This document shows positions 50,046 through 57,830 of a DNA stretch of 64,000 nt, one piece after another (positions within the stretch are counted from its first letter, which is position 1; every line of letters begins with the position of its first letter). The notes under the pieces were generated by a model that searched no databases, was not told the DNA's origin, and saw only the letters and a program-made list of their open reading frames with translations. Source of the stretch: Cytobacillus oceanisediminis. GTDB taxonomy: Bacteria; Bacillota; Bacilli; Bacillales; Cytobacillaceae. Made by a program: the position numbers and the translations under genes. The DNA is taken from NCBI RefSeq assembly GCF_003182355.1, contig NZ_QGTW01000005.1, positions 124,001 through 188,000 on the forward strand, written 5' to 3'.

Positions 50046-50220
50046 TTAAATCTGGGTCCCCCGCTCTTCCATTTGCGGCGGTTCTTCCATCCAGCCGTTT
50101 TGGATCATGATTTGGGCACCGCGGTGGGCGTATTCAAATATGTCTTTTGAGAAGTGCCTGCATTGATCAGTTCCATTCACAGGAAAGGCAGTACGGATTG
50201 CATTTCTCCCTAAAGATAAG
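50046..50220 (-). pseudogene. DUF3231 C-terminal fragment
   Basis: About 57 codons read LGRNAIRTAFPVNGTDQ, EYAHRGAQIMIQNGWMEEPP and stop after GTQI. This matches the end of the DUF3231 protein at 46.2 kb (IMIKNGWLEQPP). All upstream sequence is lost; at 50225 the STAS-operon terminator region begins. Confidence 0.8.
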
Positions 50221-50236
50221 GTAAAAAAAGAACCTC

Positions 50237-51022
50237 CTAAGAGGCCCCCTGTTCTTTCCGGTCAAGATAAATACTTAATACTTGCTTGAGGGATTGGTCC
50301 AGCTGCACCCATTCGTCAAGTTTGTAATTATTTAAAACCTTTGCAAGGTTTGGCTTAATGCCGATTAATTTTATGATGCTGCCGGTCATGAAGTTCAATG
50401 TTTTGATAAGCTGGGTGAATTTTTCAATGCCTTTGTTCTCCACTTCCCCAATTGCGGTAAGATCAAAGAGGATTTCATCATATTCACCGGCAAACACAGA
50501 CTTTAGGCAGCTTTCGGATATCACATTGATTTTATCTGCTGTAATATTCCCAAATAAAGGAATCAGGCACATAGATTCCGATAGAGGGATAAAAGGGCCT
50601 GATAATTGATTCAATCGGATCAGTACCTGCTCAAGCTCTTCCTTTTTCTCCAAAAGTTCAAAATCGGTAGAGGCAAGCCGACCCTGAAGCTCCAACAGCT
50701 TCTTCATCAGGACTTCATTCGAGCTGTCTTTCGGCAAAAAAATCATATTGGCACAATCATCGCTGTCCCATAAAATATGGACATCAAATAATGCAAGCGG
50801 AGCATCCTTTGTCTTCATGTTCAGCTCCAGAATAGCAGGCTCCATCCCGGGCTCCCGGCTGTAACGGACAAGCTTATCAATGCTTTCCTCATCTATTATC
50901 CCCTTCAAATTTCCCTCGCTAAGGTCAAAGCTATCCCTCGCCAAAGCGGAATAGCTTAGAATTTCTCCGTTTCTGTCAGCTTTTAAAAAAGCTAGCGGAA
51001 GCGTTTGATTAAAATATTGCAT
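50237..51022 (-). CDS. PAS-STAS protein, RsbR/stressosome-like
   Basis: A 261-residue cytosolic protein. An N-terminal PAS-like fold (about 1-105, LAFLKADRNGEILSYSALA) is followed by a coiled coil (about 115-150) and a C-terminal STAS domain (about 155-255, LIPLFGNITADKINVI, ILFDLTAIGEVENKG, LIGIKPNLAKVL). This is the layout of RsbR paralogues and YtvA. At the position of the first RsbR phospho-Thr (DITG-VVDT) it has VENKG, so phosphorylation may differ. The ATG at 51022 follows GGGAGG and overlaps the B12-protein gene by 14 bases. It is the last gene of the operon and the likely signalling output. Confidence 0.85.
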   Translation of the reverse strand: MQYFNQTLPLAFLKADRNGEILSYSALARDSFDLSEGNLKGIIDEESIDKLVRYSREPGMEPAILELNMKTKDAPLALFDVHILWDSDDCANMIFLPKDSSNEVLMKKLLELQGRLASTDFELLEKKEELEQVLIRLNQLSGPFIPLSESMCLIPLFGNITADKINVISESCLKSVFAGEYDEILFDLTAIGEVENKGIEKFTQLIKTLNFMTGSIIKLIGIKPNLAKVLNNYKLDEWVQLDQSLKQVLSIYLDRKEQGAS

Positions 51023-51652
51023 TTTGCTGTCCTCCCGCCTGATAGTTTTGCAGCCATTCCATCGTTTCGGGCAAATCTCGTAAAATAACTGTGTCTTCCG
51101 CACAATAAGGAACCAGATCATATTTACCCGCTAAACGCCCCTCTAGAAGTACCGCCGGTTTGTGCAGAAGCTTTGCAAATTCCGCAGCATATTCCTTAAG
51201 CTTTGGCAGGTGATAAACAATGCTCACAGACAAGCCGATCACATTCGGCTTCCATTCTATGGCGGTTTTCAGCGCGTATTCCAAAGGCAGGCTCGGACCA
51301 TAATATTTCGTTTCCCAGCCATTCTCTTCAAATAAGCTATTGACCATTTTCAGGCCAATATAATGCTCCTCCCCATCCAGGCAGAGAAACATGGCTTTTT
51401 GTCCGGATTCTATTTTATCGCGGTTATAAGCCAGTTTTGACAGCACAAAATCACATGTAGCCGTAGCTACATGTTCATCCGCAACCGTAATTTTATTCGT
51501 CTCCCAGAGAAAGCCGATATGCTGCATCGCAGGCGTAATCAGATTTTGATAGACTTCCAGACGGGATAAATGCTGATGCTCCTGAATATGCTCCCACACT
51601 TCTCTGAATCTCCTTCAAGCAAAAAGGAAGCAAGTGTCTCAGCATGCTGCAT
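51009..51652 (-). CDS. B12-binding protein with CarH-type light-sensor motif (frameshift near the start)
   Basis: From the ATG at 51652 (GGGAGAGG upstream) the frame gives MQHAETLASFLLEGDSEK, then one missing base near 51600 breaks it. Translation from an internal GTG at 51599 yields 196 residues: helical cap domain, then a Rossmann B12 domain. The cap has LWETNKITVADEH, exactly the W-x9-E-H motif that contacts adenosylcobalamin in CarH/LitR photoreceptors. The B12 loop reads GEEHYIGLKMV, with ExHxxG in place of DxHxxG supplying the lower His ligand. There is no DNA-binding domain, so it should signal through its operon partners. Confidence 0.85.
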
Positions 51653-51653
51653 A

Positions 51654-52022
51654 TTACACCTCTCCCTTCACTGGTTCGCCTTTCAGTACAGCAATTGCTT
51701 CGGATAAATAAAGTGTGAATGCCTCTGCTTGCTGTTCGTGCTCTCCTTTTTCTTCTCTCAGCACAGTTTGAATCAGTTTAAAATTGTCAATCAAATGCTG
51801 CGTTTTCATTCCATGCTTCGTTAAAATACCCTCAAGCCAGAGAGCATAATCCTTGAAAAAAACAGATTGCTTTAATTCATAGGCTGATTGGAGATGCTTC
51901 ATATGGTGATGGTTGTCTTCGCGGCACTTCTCTTTCCCTTTCTCGCCAAACCGCTCCAGCAAGGAAGGTTCCCTTTCATAAATCATTTCGCTTACTTGAT
52001 TGACAATCCCATCAAAATTCAC
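51654..52022 (-). CDS. all-helical protein of the B12-STAS operon
   Basis: A 122-residue acidic, His-rich (DNHHHMKH near 37-43) protein predicted to be all helix. No family recognised. Its size and the stressosome context allow comparison with the globin-like sensor domains of RsbR, but I see no clear motif. The start GTG overlaps the stop of the monooxygenase-like gene (GTGA), and its stop is one base from the ATG of the B12 gene, so it belongs tightly to this operon and may form a complex with the B12 protein. Confidence 0.7.
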   Translation of the reverse strand: MNFDGIVNQVSEMIYEREPSLLERFGEKGKEKCREDNHHHMKHLQSAYELKQSVFFKDYALWLEGILTKHGMKTQHLIDNFKLIQTVLREEKGEHEQQAEAFTLYLSEAIAVLKGEPVKGEV

Positions 52023-52324
52023 TTAGACACCACCTTGTATTGTGAAACCTTCGGAACGACCGCAGCCAATTCCTGGTCCGGGTACTTTTTCTCCAAATCA
52101 TGGATTCTCTTAAAATCCTCGCTTCGAACCCAATTTAAATAGTTTTCCTTTGAATCAAAAATCAGCTGTACCGTTAGCTCGCCCGCCCGCTTATCATTTT
52201 GCAGCAGCAAAAAGTCGACAAACCCCTCAGCACGATCAACCGACCGTGAACGATTTTTATATATTTGAATGACTTCCTCCGATTTTTCATCTGGAACATC
52301 AAATGTTGAAAAAACCGTTTACAT
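52019..52324 (-). pseudogene. ABM-type monooxygenase-like gene with stop at codon 2
   Basis: A perfect AGGAGG lies 6 bases before ATG (52324), but the second codon is TAA. The frame then runs on without further stops: FSTFDVPDEKSEEVIQIYKN, RAEGFVDFLLLQN, AGELTVQLIFDSKENYLNW and RIHDLEKKYPD, an antibiotic-biosynthesis-monooxygenase/IsdG-like dimeric barrel of ~100 residues. A TTG near 52210 could give a 63-residue C-terminal piece. A single TAT-to-TAA change explains it. It heads the B12-STAS operon, so the start-stop could also limit translation of the genes behind it. Confidence 0.75.
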
Positions 52325-52867
52325 GTATTCTCCTCCTATTTTCGGGAGTTTTCTGGCTCCTCAAGTATAACATAGTGTTGGAGTTTATCCTTTTTAGAGG
52401 GCTGGGGCGAGGTTTCATAAAAGGTGCGTATGGGGAGATAAGCCAATTGCGAATCCCACTCTTTACTACCATACCCATCTCCCCTCCTGGCATTTGGTCG
52501 TTAATCAGCTTCTTTACCTACCATATCCACTCCCTCTCCCCGCTTTTGATCGTTAGTCCGAGCTTTTACTAAACTAATGAATTCCATTACCACTGCCGAG
52601 TGTTTGGATCTATATATCCAAACTGTGTCAGCCTTAAGCCCTAGAGAAAGATATGTCTCTGGCTCGTTATGGCTCCTGTTCATCCGCGTTAAGATGATAC
52701 ATGTAAGAATTGTTAACTTTTTCCTGCAATAAAGGTCTGATTTTGCCGAAATAGGTCGTACGAATCATCGGAATTTTAATTCTTATATGGTTATTATTAC
52801 CTATTTTTCTGTGTATAATTAGATTTTGGATGCAAATTTTCACTATTAGGGAGCTAGGAGAATGGTT
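52325..52867. other. divergent 540-base spacer
   Basis: Holds no gene I can defend. A leftward frame at 52501-52683 lacks a ribosome site. A degenerate two-copy tandem repeat lies at 52455-52557. Promoters for the leftward B12-STAS operon and the rightward RND gene must lie here; none is close to consensus. Confidence 0.4.
52455..52557. repeat. two-copy ~52-bp degenerate tandem repeat
   Basis: TACCATACCCATCTCCCCTC followed by TTTGGTCGTTAATC recurs as TACCATATCCACTCCCTCTC followed by TTTGATCGTTAGTC about 54 bases later. Similarity is ~75 percent by eye. Confidence 0.45.
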
Positions 52868-55800
52868 ATGAAATTATTGAATCTGTTTGTACAGAGAAAG
52901 ATTTTGGTCGGGTTAATGACGGTATTAATTTTAGCCATCGGCAGCTATTCGATTTTTGAATTGGATAAAGAGTTGATGCCGCCTGTGACGATGGATGGTG
53001 CTTATGTGGAGATCAGTGCTGGTGAGATGGCTGCCATAGAAGTGGAGCGATCGATCACCAATCCCTTGGAACAGCAAATCAGGGGGATTGACGGAGTAGA
53101 AGGCACGGACTCGACAACGACAATCGGGCGGAGCTCTCTTCAAATAACCTTTGAACAGGGCCGCGGCGATGACCTTTTTAAGGAAGTTGAGTCAATCGTA
53201 ACTGCCGCCAAGGGCGATAATGCTCAGATCACGGAGGTCATGGCTGGACAGTATGGAACAGCTCAAACCTACGAGTTTTATATGGATGTTTCCGGCGGGA
53301 CGATGGAGGAAATGACCGATTTCTCTAAAAATGTCCTTGAGCCCCGTTTGGAGGCATTGCCTGAAGTCCGCGACGTATCGCTGGCAGGCGTACAGGAGCA
53401 TGAAGTTACAATTGAATTGAACCGCTCCGAAATGGCAGAAAAAGGGCTGAATGCCACAGCAATTATCAGCGCGATCCAGCAGGTGAACAGCGAGGCAACA
53501 CTCGGGGAACTAAGCAGCGATTCAAACTCTCCTTCCCTTCGCTGGAACACGAAATTGGAAAATGTGGACGATGTAAAAAGTATAAAAATCCCGACACAGG
53601 CAGGATTCATTGAACTGGAGGAAGTGGCAGACGTTTCCCTTCAGCCGCTTGAAAGCTCCTCCTTTGTCTGGAAAAATGGCACAAAAGACTTTATCTTTGT
53701 CCAGGTAGGCCGCGTTGCGGATGCGACACAAATTGATATGGCGGCAGCGGTCCGTACTGAAATCAAAAATATTCGTGAAGATGGATTGGTTAAAGGATTC
53801 GAACTGAATGAAATGGTCGCGCAGGCGGATTATGTCCAGGAATCGATTGATGGGGTAACCGGCAATGTTCTTACCGGAGGCGTCATAGCGATTGCAATCC
53901 TGCTGATCTTTTTGCGGAATCTAAGGGCCACTTTTATCATCGGTCTATCAATTCCAACTTCTATCCTGCTGACTTTTACTTCGATGTGGGTATTTGATTA
54001 CAGCTTTAACATCCTAACCCTGATTGGTTTGGGACTTGGAATTGGAATGATGGTCGATTCCTCCATTGTTATTTTGGAATCAATCTATCGAAAGAAAGAG
54101 CAAGGATTGGGCAAACTGGAATCCGTTTTAGAAGGAACAAAGGAAGTTTCATCTGCTGTTATTGCTTCCATGCTGACGACGATCGTCGTATTCCTGCCGA
54201 TTGGCCTGATTGGCGGAGATATGGGGCAATTCATGATCATGCTGTCTGCGGTTGTAGCGATTACATTGATCAGCTCGGTTATAGTATCGTTCACACTGAT
54301 CCCTTCTCTTTCCGAAAAATTGCTGAAGCTCCGCAAATCGAAAAAAGAAAGCAAAGAAGGACCGATTATGCGCCTGTATAGCCGTATCGTCGCGTGGACA
54401 ATCAAGAAAAAACGCTACAGCTTTGCAATCATTGCAATCTTTTTCCTGCTATTTGCCGGATCCTTGACGCTTGTGACAAAAATTCCGATGACAATTATGC
54501 CAGATATGTTCAATCGTTACACCGAGCTGATGGTTGATCTGGAAACAGGTGTTTCACTAGAAGATAAAGAGGAAATTGCGCAAAACATAAATCAAAAACT
54601 GCAATCCATCGAGGATGTAGAGTCCAATTACGTCATGGATAACGGCGGCATGTTTTATACCATTATCAACATGACAAAGGGTGAAGACATTACAAGGGAA
54701 CAAAAAGATATTAATGAAGAAATTATGAAAGAACTCCGCAGTCTATCAGATACCCTTCCAGTTGAAAATGTCCAGGGAGCTATGTCGGGTGGCGGCAGTT
54801 CTCCAGTTCAAGTGCATATTAAAGGCGAGGATTTTGAACAATTGCAGGCGGTTGCCGGCGATTTTACTAAAGAACTTGAAGGCATTGATGGCATTGTTGG
54901 TGTGACAAATTCCATGGAGCGAACTTCCGAAGAACAGGTTGTCGTTTTAAAGAAAGAAGCGATTGAAACAGCGGGATTAACACAGCCGCAAATTAGGCAA
55001 TTCATCGAGCAGGCCTTTTTGACAATGCCAGTAGGGGAAATGACGGTAAACGAAGAAAATGTGCCGCTTTCCTTAAAATGGGCCGAGAAAACCGATTCCA
55101 AGTTGTCCCTATTGGATTTAAAAGTCCCAACAGCACAGGGTGAGAAAACCTTATCTTCTTTTATCCAATTGGAGAGTGTGGAAACACCGAATGAAATTTC
55201 CCATCGTGATGGCGAGCGTTTCCTGTCCATCTCGGCTGATATGGAGGGCAAAGACCTTGGCGCTATTAACCGTGACGTACAAAAGCTGATCAGCGACTTT
55301 TCTGCACCGGCTGGCTATACCGTTTCAGCTGCCGGCGACCTTGAGCAGCAGCAGGAATTGATAATGGATATGGTGTTTGTTTTAGCCATCGCGATTTTCC
55401 TCGTGTACCTGGTTATGGCTGTTCAATTTAACCACCTTGGCCACCCGCTTATCGTCATGTCCGTGATCCCTATGACAATCGTTGGTGTCATTCTCGGATT
55501 GTTCCTTACACAAATGGAGCTAAGTGTCATGTCAGGCATGGGAATCGTGATGCTGATTGGAATTGTTCTCAACAACGCCATCCTGTTGATCGACCGGACG
55601 AACCAGCTGCGCACTGAAGGATTCTCTGTTGAGGAAGCTCTTTTAGAAGCAGGGAAAAACCGGATTCGCCCCATCTTTATAACCACTTTGACAACAGCCG
55701 GCGGCATGCTGCCCTTGGCATTGGCATCCGGAACTTCTGGCAACTACCAGGCCCCTATGGCGACAGTCATTATTTCCGGTCTGCTATTTGCCACCTTCAT

Positions 55801-55921
55801 CACCCTGCTGCTGATTCCGGCCGTTTACCGCTTGTTTACAACCTCCAGCCTTCGTTTCGGCTGGCTAAAGAAAAAGCGGAAAAAGGAACGCAATGACGTA
55901 AAAGCAGTACCAGGAACATAA
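52868..55921 (+). CDS. RND-family efflux pump, SwrC/YerP-like
   Basis: A 1017-residue RND transporter: helix 1 at the N-terminus, two large outer loops (about 35-325 and 555-830) and two six-helix bundles. The proton-relay Asp lies in GIGMMVDSSIVILE (helix 4), and helices 10-12 have MSGMGIVMLIGIVLNNAILL and RPIFITTLTTAGGMLPLALA. In Bacillus, SwrC exports surfactin and other amphiphiles. The second ATG (52868) is preferred since AGGAG then sits 7 bases away. Single-gene unit with its own terminator, and no membrane-fusion partner nearby. Confidence 0.92.
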   Translation: MKLLNLFVQRKILVGLMTVLILAIGSYSIFELDKELMPPVTMDGAYVEISAGEMAAIEVERSITNPLEQQIRGIDGVEGTDSTTTIGRSSLQITFEQGRGDDLFKEVESIVTAAKGDNAQITEVMAGQYGTAQTYEFYMDVSGGTMEEMTDFSKNVLEPRLEALPEVRDVSLAGVQEHEVTIELNRSEMAEKGLNATAIISAIQQVNSEATLGELSSDSNSPSLRWNTKLENVDDVKSIKIPTQAGFIELEEVADVSLQPLESSSFVWKNGTKDFIFVQVGRVADATQIDMAAAVRTEIKNIREDGLVKGFELNEMVAQADYVQESIDGVTGNVLTGGVIAIAILLIFLRNLRATFIIGLSIPTSILLTFTSMWVFDYSFNILTLIGLGLGIGMMVDSSIVILESIYRKKEQGLGKLESVLEGTKEVSSAVIASMLTTIVVFLPIGLIGGDMGQFMIMLSAVVAITLISSVIVSFTLIPSLSEKLLKLRKSKKESKEGPIMRLYSRIVAWTIKKKRYSFAIIAIFFLLFAGSLTLVTKIPMTIMPDMFNRYTELMVDLETGVSLEDKEEIAQNINQKLQSIEDVESNYVMDNGGMFYTIINMTKGEDITREQKDINEEIMKELRSLSDTLPVENVQGAMSGGGSSPVQVHIKGEDFEQLQAVAGDFTKELEGIDGIVGVTNSMERTSEEQVVVLKKEAIETAGLTQPQIRQFIEQAFLTMPVGEMTVNEENVPLSLKWAEKTDSKLSLLDLKVPTAQGEKTLSSFIQLESVETPNEISHRDGERFLSISADMEGKDLGAINRDVQKLISDFSAPAGYTVSAAGDLEQQQELIMDMVFVLAIAIFLVYLVMAVQFNHLGHPLIVMSVIPMTIVGVILGLFLTQMELSVMSGMGIVMLIGIVLNNAILLIDRTNQLRTEGFSVEEALLEAGKNRIRPIFITTLTTAGGMLPLALASGTSGNYQAPMATVIISGLLFATFITLLLIPAVYRLFTTSSLRFGWLKKKRKKERNDVKAVPGT

Positions 55922-55930
55922 CAATTAACG

Positions 55931-55964
55931 CAAAAACCCCCTTTAAAAACAGAGGGGTTTTTGC
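55931..55964 (+). terminator. terminator of the RND gene
   Basis: GCAAAAACCCCCT and AGGGGTTTTTGC pair around an A-rich loop. It is the first hairpin after the stop. Confidence 0.8.
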
Positions 55965-56073
55965 ATATAATTACGGGCCATTGCGGATGTTTCAGACACT
56001 ATGGACAAGGGCTCTTCCCTTTCGAATTTTCTTTCATATATTGTTAGCAGATTAATGGAAAGGAGAGTAAGCT

Positions 56074-56277
56074 ATGTGCCATTTTTGTGTTGAGTACCAT
56101 TATTACAAAAAGAAAATCTGCCATGACCCCCATTGCAACATCTGCTGCAAAAAGAAAGAAAACCATGAACATCACTGCTTCAAAAAATGCTGCCATGACC
56201 ACAGCCACCATTGCTCCTGCAAAAAATGCTGCCACGAATTCCATCACCATTGCTGCAAAAAGTGCTGCCGCTGCTAG
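56074..56277 (+). CDS. Cys/His-rich 67-residue peptide
   Basis: A 67-residue protein in which 18 residues are Cys and 15 are His, with 12 Lys. Repeated blocks are CCKKK, FKKCCHDH, CKKCCHEF and CCKKCCRC, so it looks built from a degenerate ~13-residue unit (x-KKCCH-x). GGAAAGGAGAG lies upstream of the ATG, and a terminator follows at once, so it is a true single-gene unit. There is no signal peptide. It could bind metal (Zn, Cu, Ni) or form a disulfide-linked spore coat layer. CATATATTG at 56035-56043 is near the sigma-K -10 consensus, which would fit a late sporulation role. No family recognised. Confidence 0.75.
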   Translation: MCHFCVEYHYYKKKICHDPHCNICCKKKENHEHHCFKKCCHDHSHHCSCKKCCHEFHHHCCKKCCRC

Positions 56278-56313
56278 AATTGCTTTTGTAAAAATAGTAT
56301 ACAAGCTTACTTT

Positions 56314-56341
56314 AAAAAGCAGGTTATACCTGCTTTTTTTT
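56314..56341 (+). terminator. terminator of the Cys/His-rich gene
   Basis: AAAAAGCAGG and CCTGCTTTTT flank TTATA, with a long T-run on the + strand. Confidence 0.85.
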
Positions 56342-56390
56342 TGCTGTCTTTTTTAAATATGGAATTCCTCCCGGTTACCTGAATGAAGAG

Positions 56391-56825
56391 TCATTTAAAA
56401 ACAAAATATTTCTGGCCAAAATAATTGGTTATAGTGTAAATCGCTGCCCCCATGAATACGGCAAGCTCCACACGGGAAAGTTCATACCCCAAAAGGTGAA
56501 AATCCTGCATACTCTCTGCGGCCAAATCGCTTATTGCATAAGAAAGAAAGTAACTAAATAAAATGACAGAAATAAAACGGACAGCACTCTTTTGAATGCT
56601 GGCCTTACTCTGAAAAGTAAAGGTCCTATTCAGATAATAGCTGATTGCAGCTCCAATGCTATTTCCGATAAAAGTAGCTGTCCAGTATGACATTCCGATT
56701 AAATTCAAAAGGATAAATATAATAGATAGGCCCGCTAACGTATTAACCGCTCCAACAAGCAAAAAACGGATAAAGGTATTAGTTCGTTTCAGATAATTTT
56801 CCAAAATTAATGCCAGTGAACTCAT
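56391..56825 (-). CDS. GtrA-family membrane protein
   Basis: A 144-residue, four-helix GtrA/DPMS-like protein: FIRFLLVGAVNTLAGLSIIF (helix 1), ISYYLNRTFTFQSK and the C-terminal GQKYFVF. GtrA proteins are thought to move lipid-linked sugars across the membrane for cell-surface glycosylation. The ATG at 56825 follows GGAGGAG and lies inside the upstream glycosyltransferase gene (47-base overlap). It is the third gene of the ykoS-ykoT-gtrA operon. Confidence 0.85.
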   Translation of the reverse strand: MSSLALILENYLKRTNTFIRFLLVGAVNTLAGLSIIFILLNLIGMSYWTATFIGNSIGAAISYYLNRTFTFQSKASIQKSAVRFISVILFSYFLSYAISDLAAESMQDFHLLGYELSRVELAVFMGAAIYTITNYFGQKYFVFK

Positions 56826-57816
56826 TTTCAGCTCCTCCGTCCGTAGCCAGGTGAGGGGAAATAGGCATATTAAAGGCATCAATTTCCACTGAAAATTTAG
56901 GTCTCCTCTTTGTTTCTTTATATATCTTTCCAATATATTCCCCAACTAAGCCAATGGCTGTAAGCTGCAGCCCGCCAAGCATCCAGATTGAAGTGATCAA
57001 GGAAGTCCAGCCTGTTTCGGTTTCCCCAAAAAACCTTAATCCAAGAAAGTAAATGCCAAATAGAAGACTAATAAAAAAGGAGCATATCCCCAACACCATG
57101 ACCATTCGGATCGGCGTAACCGAAAATGAGGTAATGCCTTCAAAACAAAAGGCCATCATTTTTTTCAAAGGATACTTGGACTCTCCCGCAAGCCGTTCTT
57201 TACGGTCATAAAACACACTGGCCGTTTTAAACCCAAGCAATGGCACAATTCCGCGCAGGAACATGTTTGTCTCCTCATATCGTTGAAGCTCTTCCAAAGC
57301 ACGTTTGCTCATTAAGCGGAAGTCTGCGTGATTATAAACAAGATCGACTCCCATCTTCTTCATCATCTTATAGAATCCCTGAGCTGTGCTTCTTTTGAAA
57401 AAAGTATCGGTATCCCTTTTTCTCCTTACACCATAGACAATTTCATACCCTTCCCGGAATTTCAGCATAAACTCCCGGATTACTGAAATATCGTCCTGAA
57501 GATCCGCATCGATTGAAACAGCACAATCCGTGGCCTTTCCTGCTGCTGATAAGCCAGCAAGCAATGCATTCTGGTGCCCCACATTTCTGGAAAGCTTTAT
57601 TCCCCTGACCTTATCATTATTTAAGCTTTGCTTGTAAATGATCGGCCAAGTCCGGTCTTTGCTTCCGTCATCCACAAACAGAATTTTGCTTTTATCCGAA
57701 GCCAGATTTTCGTTCTCCAGTTCTTCAAGCAATTGGCTTAGTTGTTTAATCGTTTCCGGCAGTACCTCCTCTTCGTTATAGCAAGGAACCACGATGGTGA
57801 GTACTGGGTTGCTCAT
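56779..57816 (-). CDS. ykoT: family 2 glycosyltransferase, YkoT/GtrB-like
   Basis: A 345-residue GT2 enzyme with two C-terminal membrane helices (about 235-255 and 270-292). VPCYNEEEVLPET is the nucleotide end, SIDADLQDD holds the DxD metal site, and NHADFRLMSKRALEEL and GESKYPLKKM are typical of the DPM1/GtrB branch that loads undecaprenyl phosphate with a sugar. The C-terminal tail of ~35 residues is longer than usual. It lies 14 bases after the YkoS-like gene. Confidence 0.88.
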   Translation of the reverse strand: MSNPVLTIVVPCYNEEEVLPETIKQLSQLLEELENENLASDKSKILFVDDGSKDRTWPIIYKQSLNNDKVRGIKLSRNVGHQNALLAGLSAAGKATDCAVSIDADLQDDISVIREFMLKFREGYEIVYGVRRKRDTDTFFKRSTAQGFYKMMKKMGVDLVYNHADFRLMSKRALEELQRYEETNMFLRGIVPLLGFKTASVFYDRKERLAGESKYPLKKMMAFCFEGITSFSVTPIRMVMVLGICSFFISLLFGIYFLGLRFFGETETGWTSLITSIWMLGGLQLTAIGLVGEYIGKIYKETKRRPKFSVEIDAFNMPISPHLATDGGAENEFTGINFGKLSETN

Positions 57817-57830
57817 TTTTTTCCTCCTGT

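Noticed and set aside
52501..52683. 60-codon leftward frame before the RND gene
   Set aside because: No ribosome site and partly made of the tandem repeat; no homology recognised.
56087..56356. Overlapping frames in the Cys/His-rich gene region (both strands)
   Set aside because: They are shadows of the repetitive Cys/His gene; only the frame at 56074 has a ribosome site and terminator in place.
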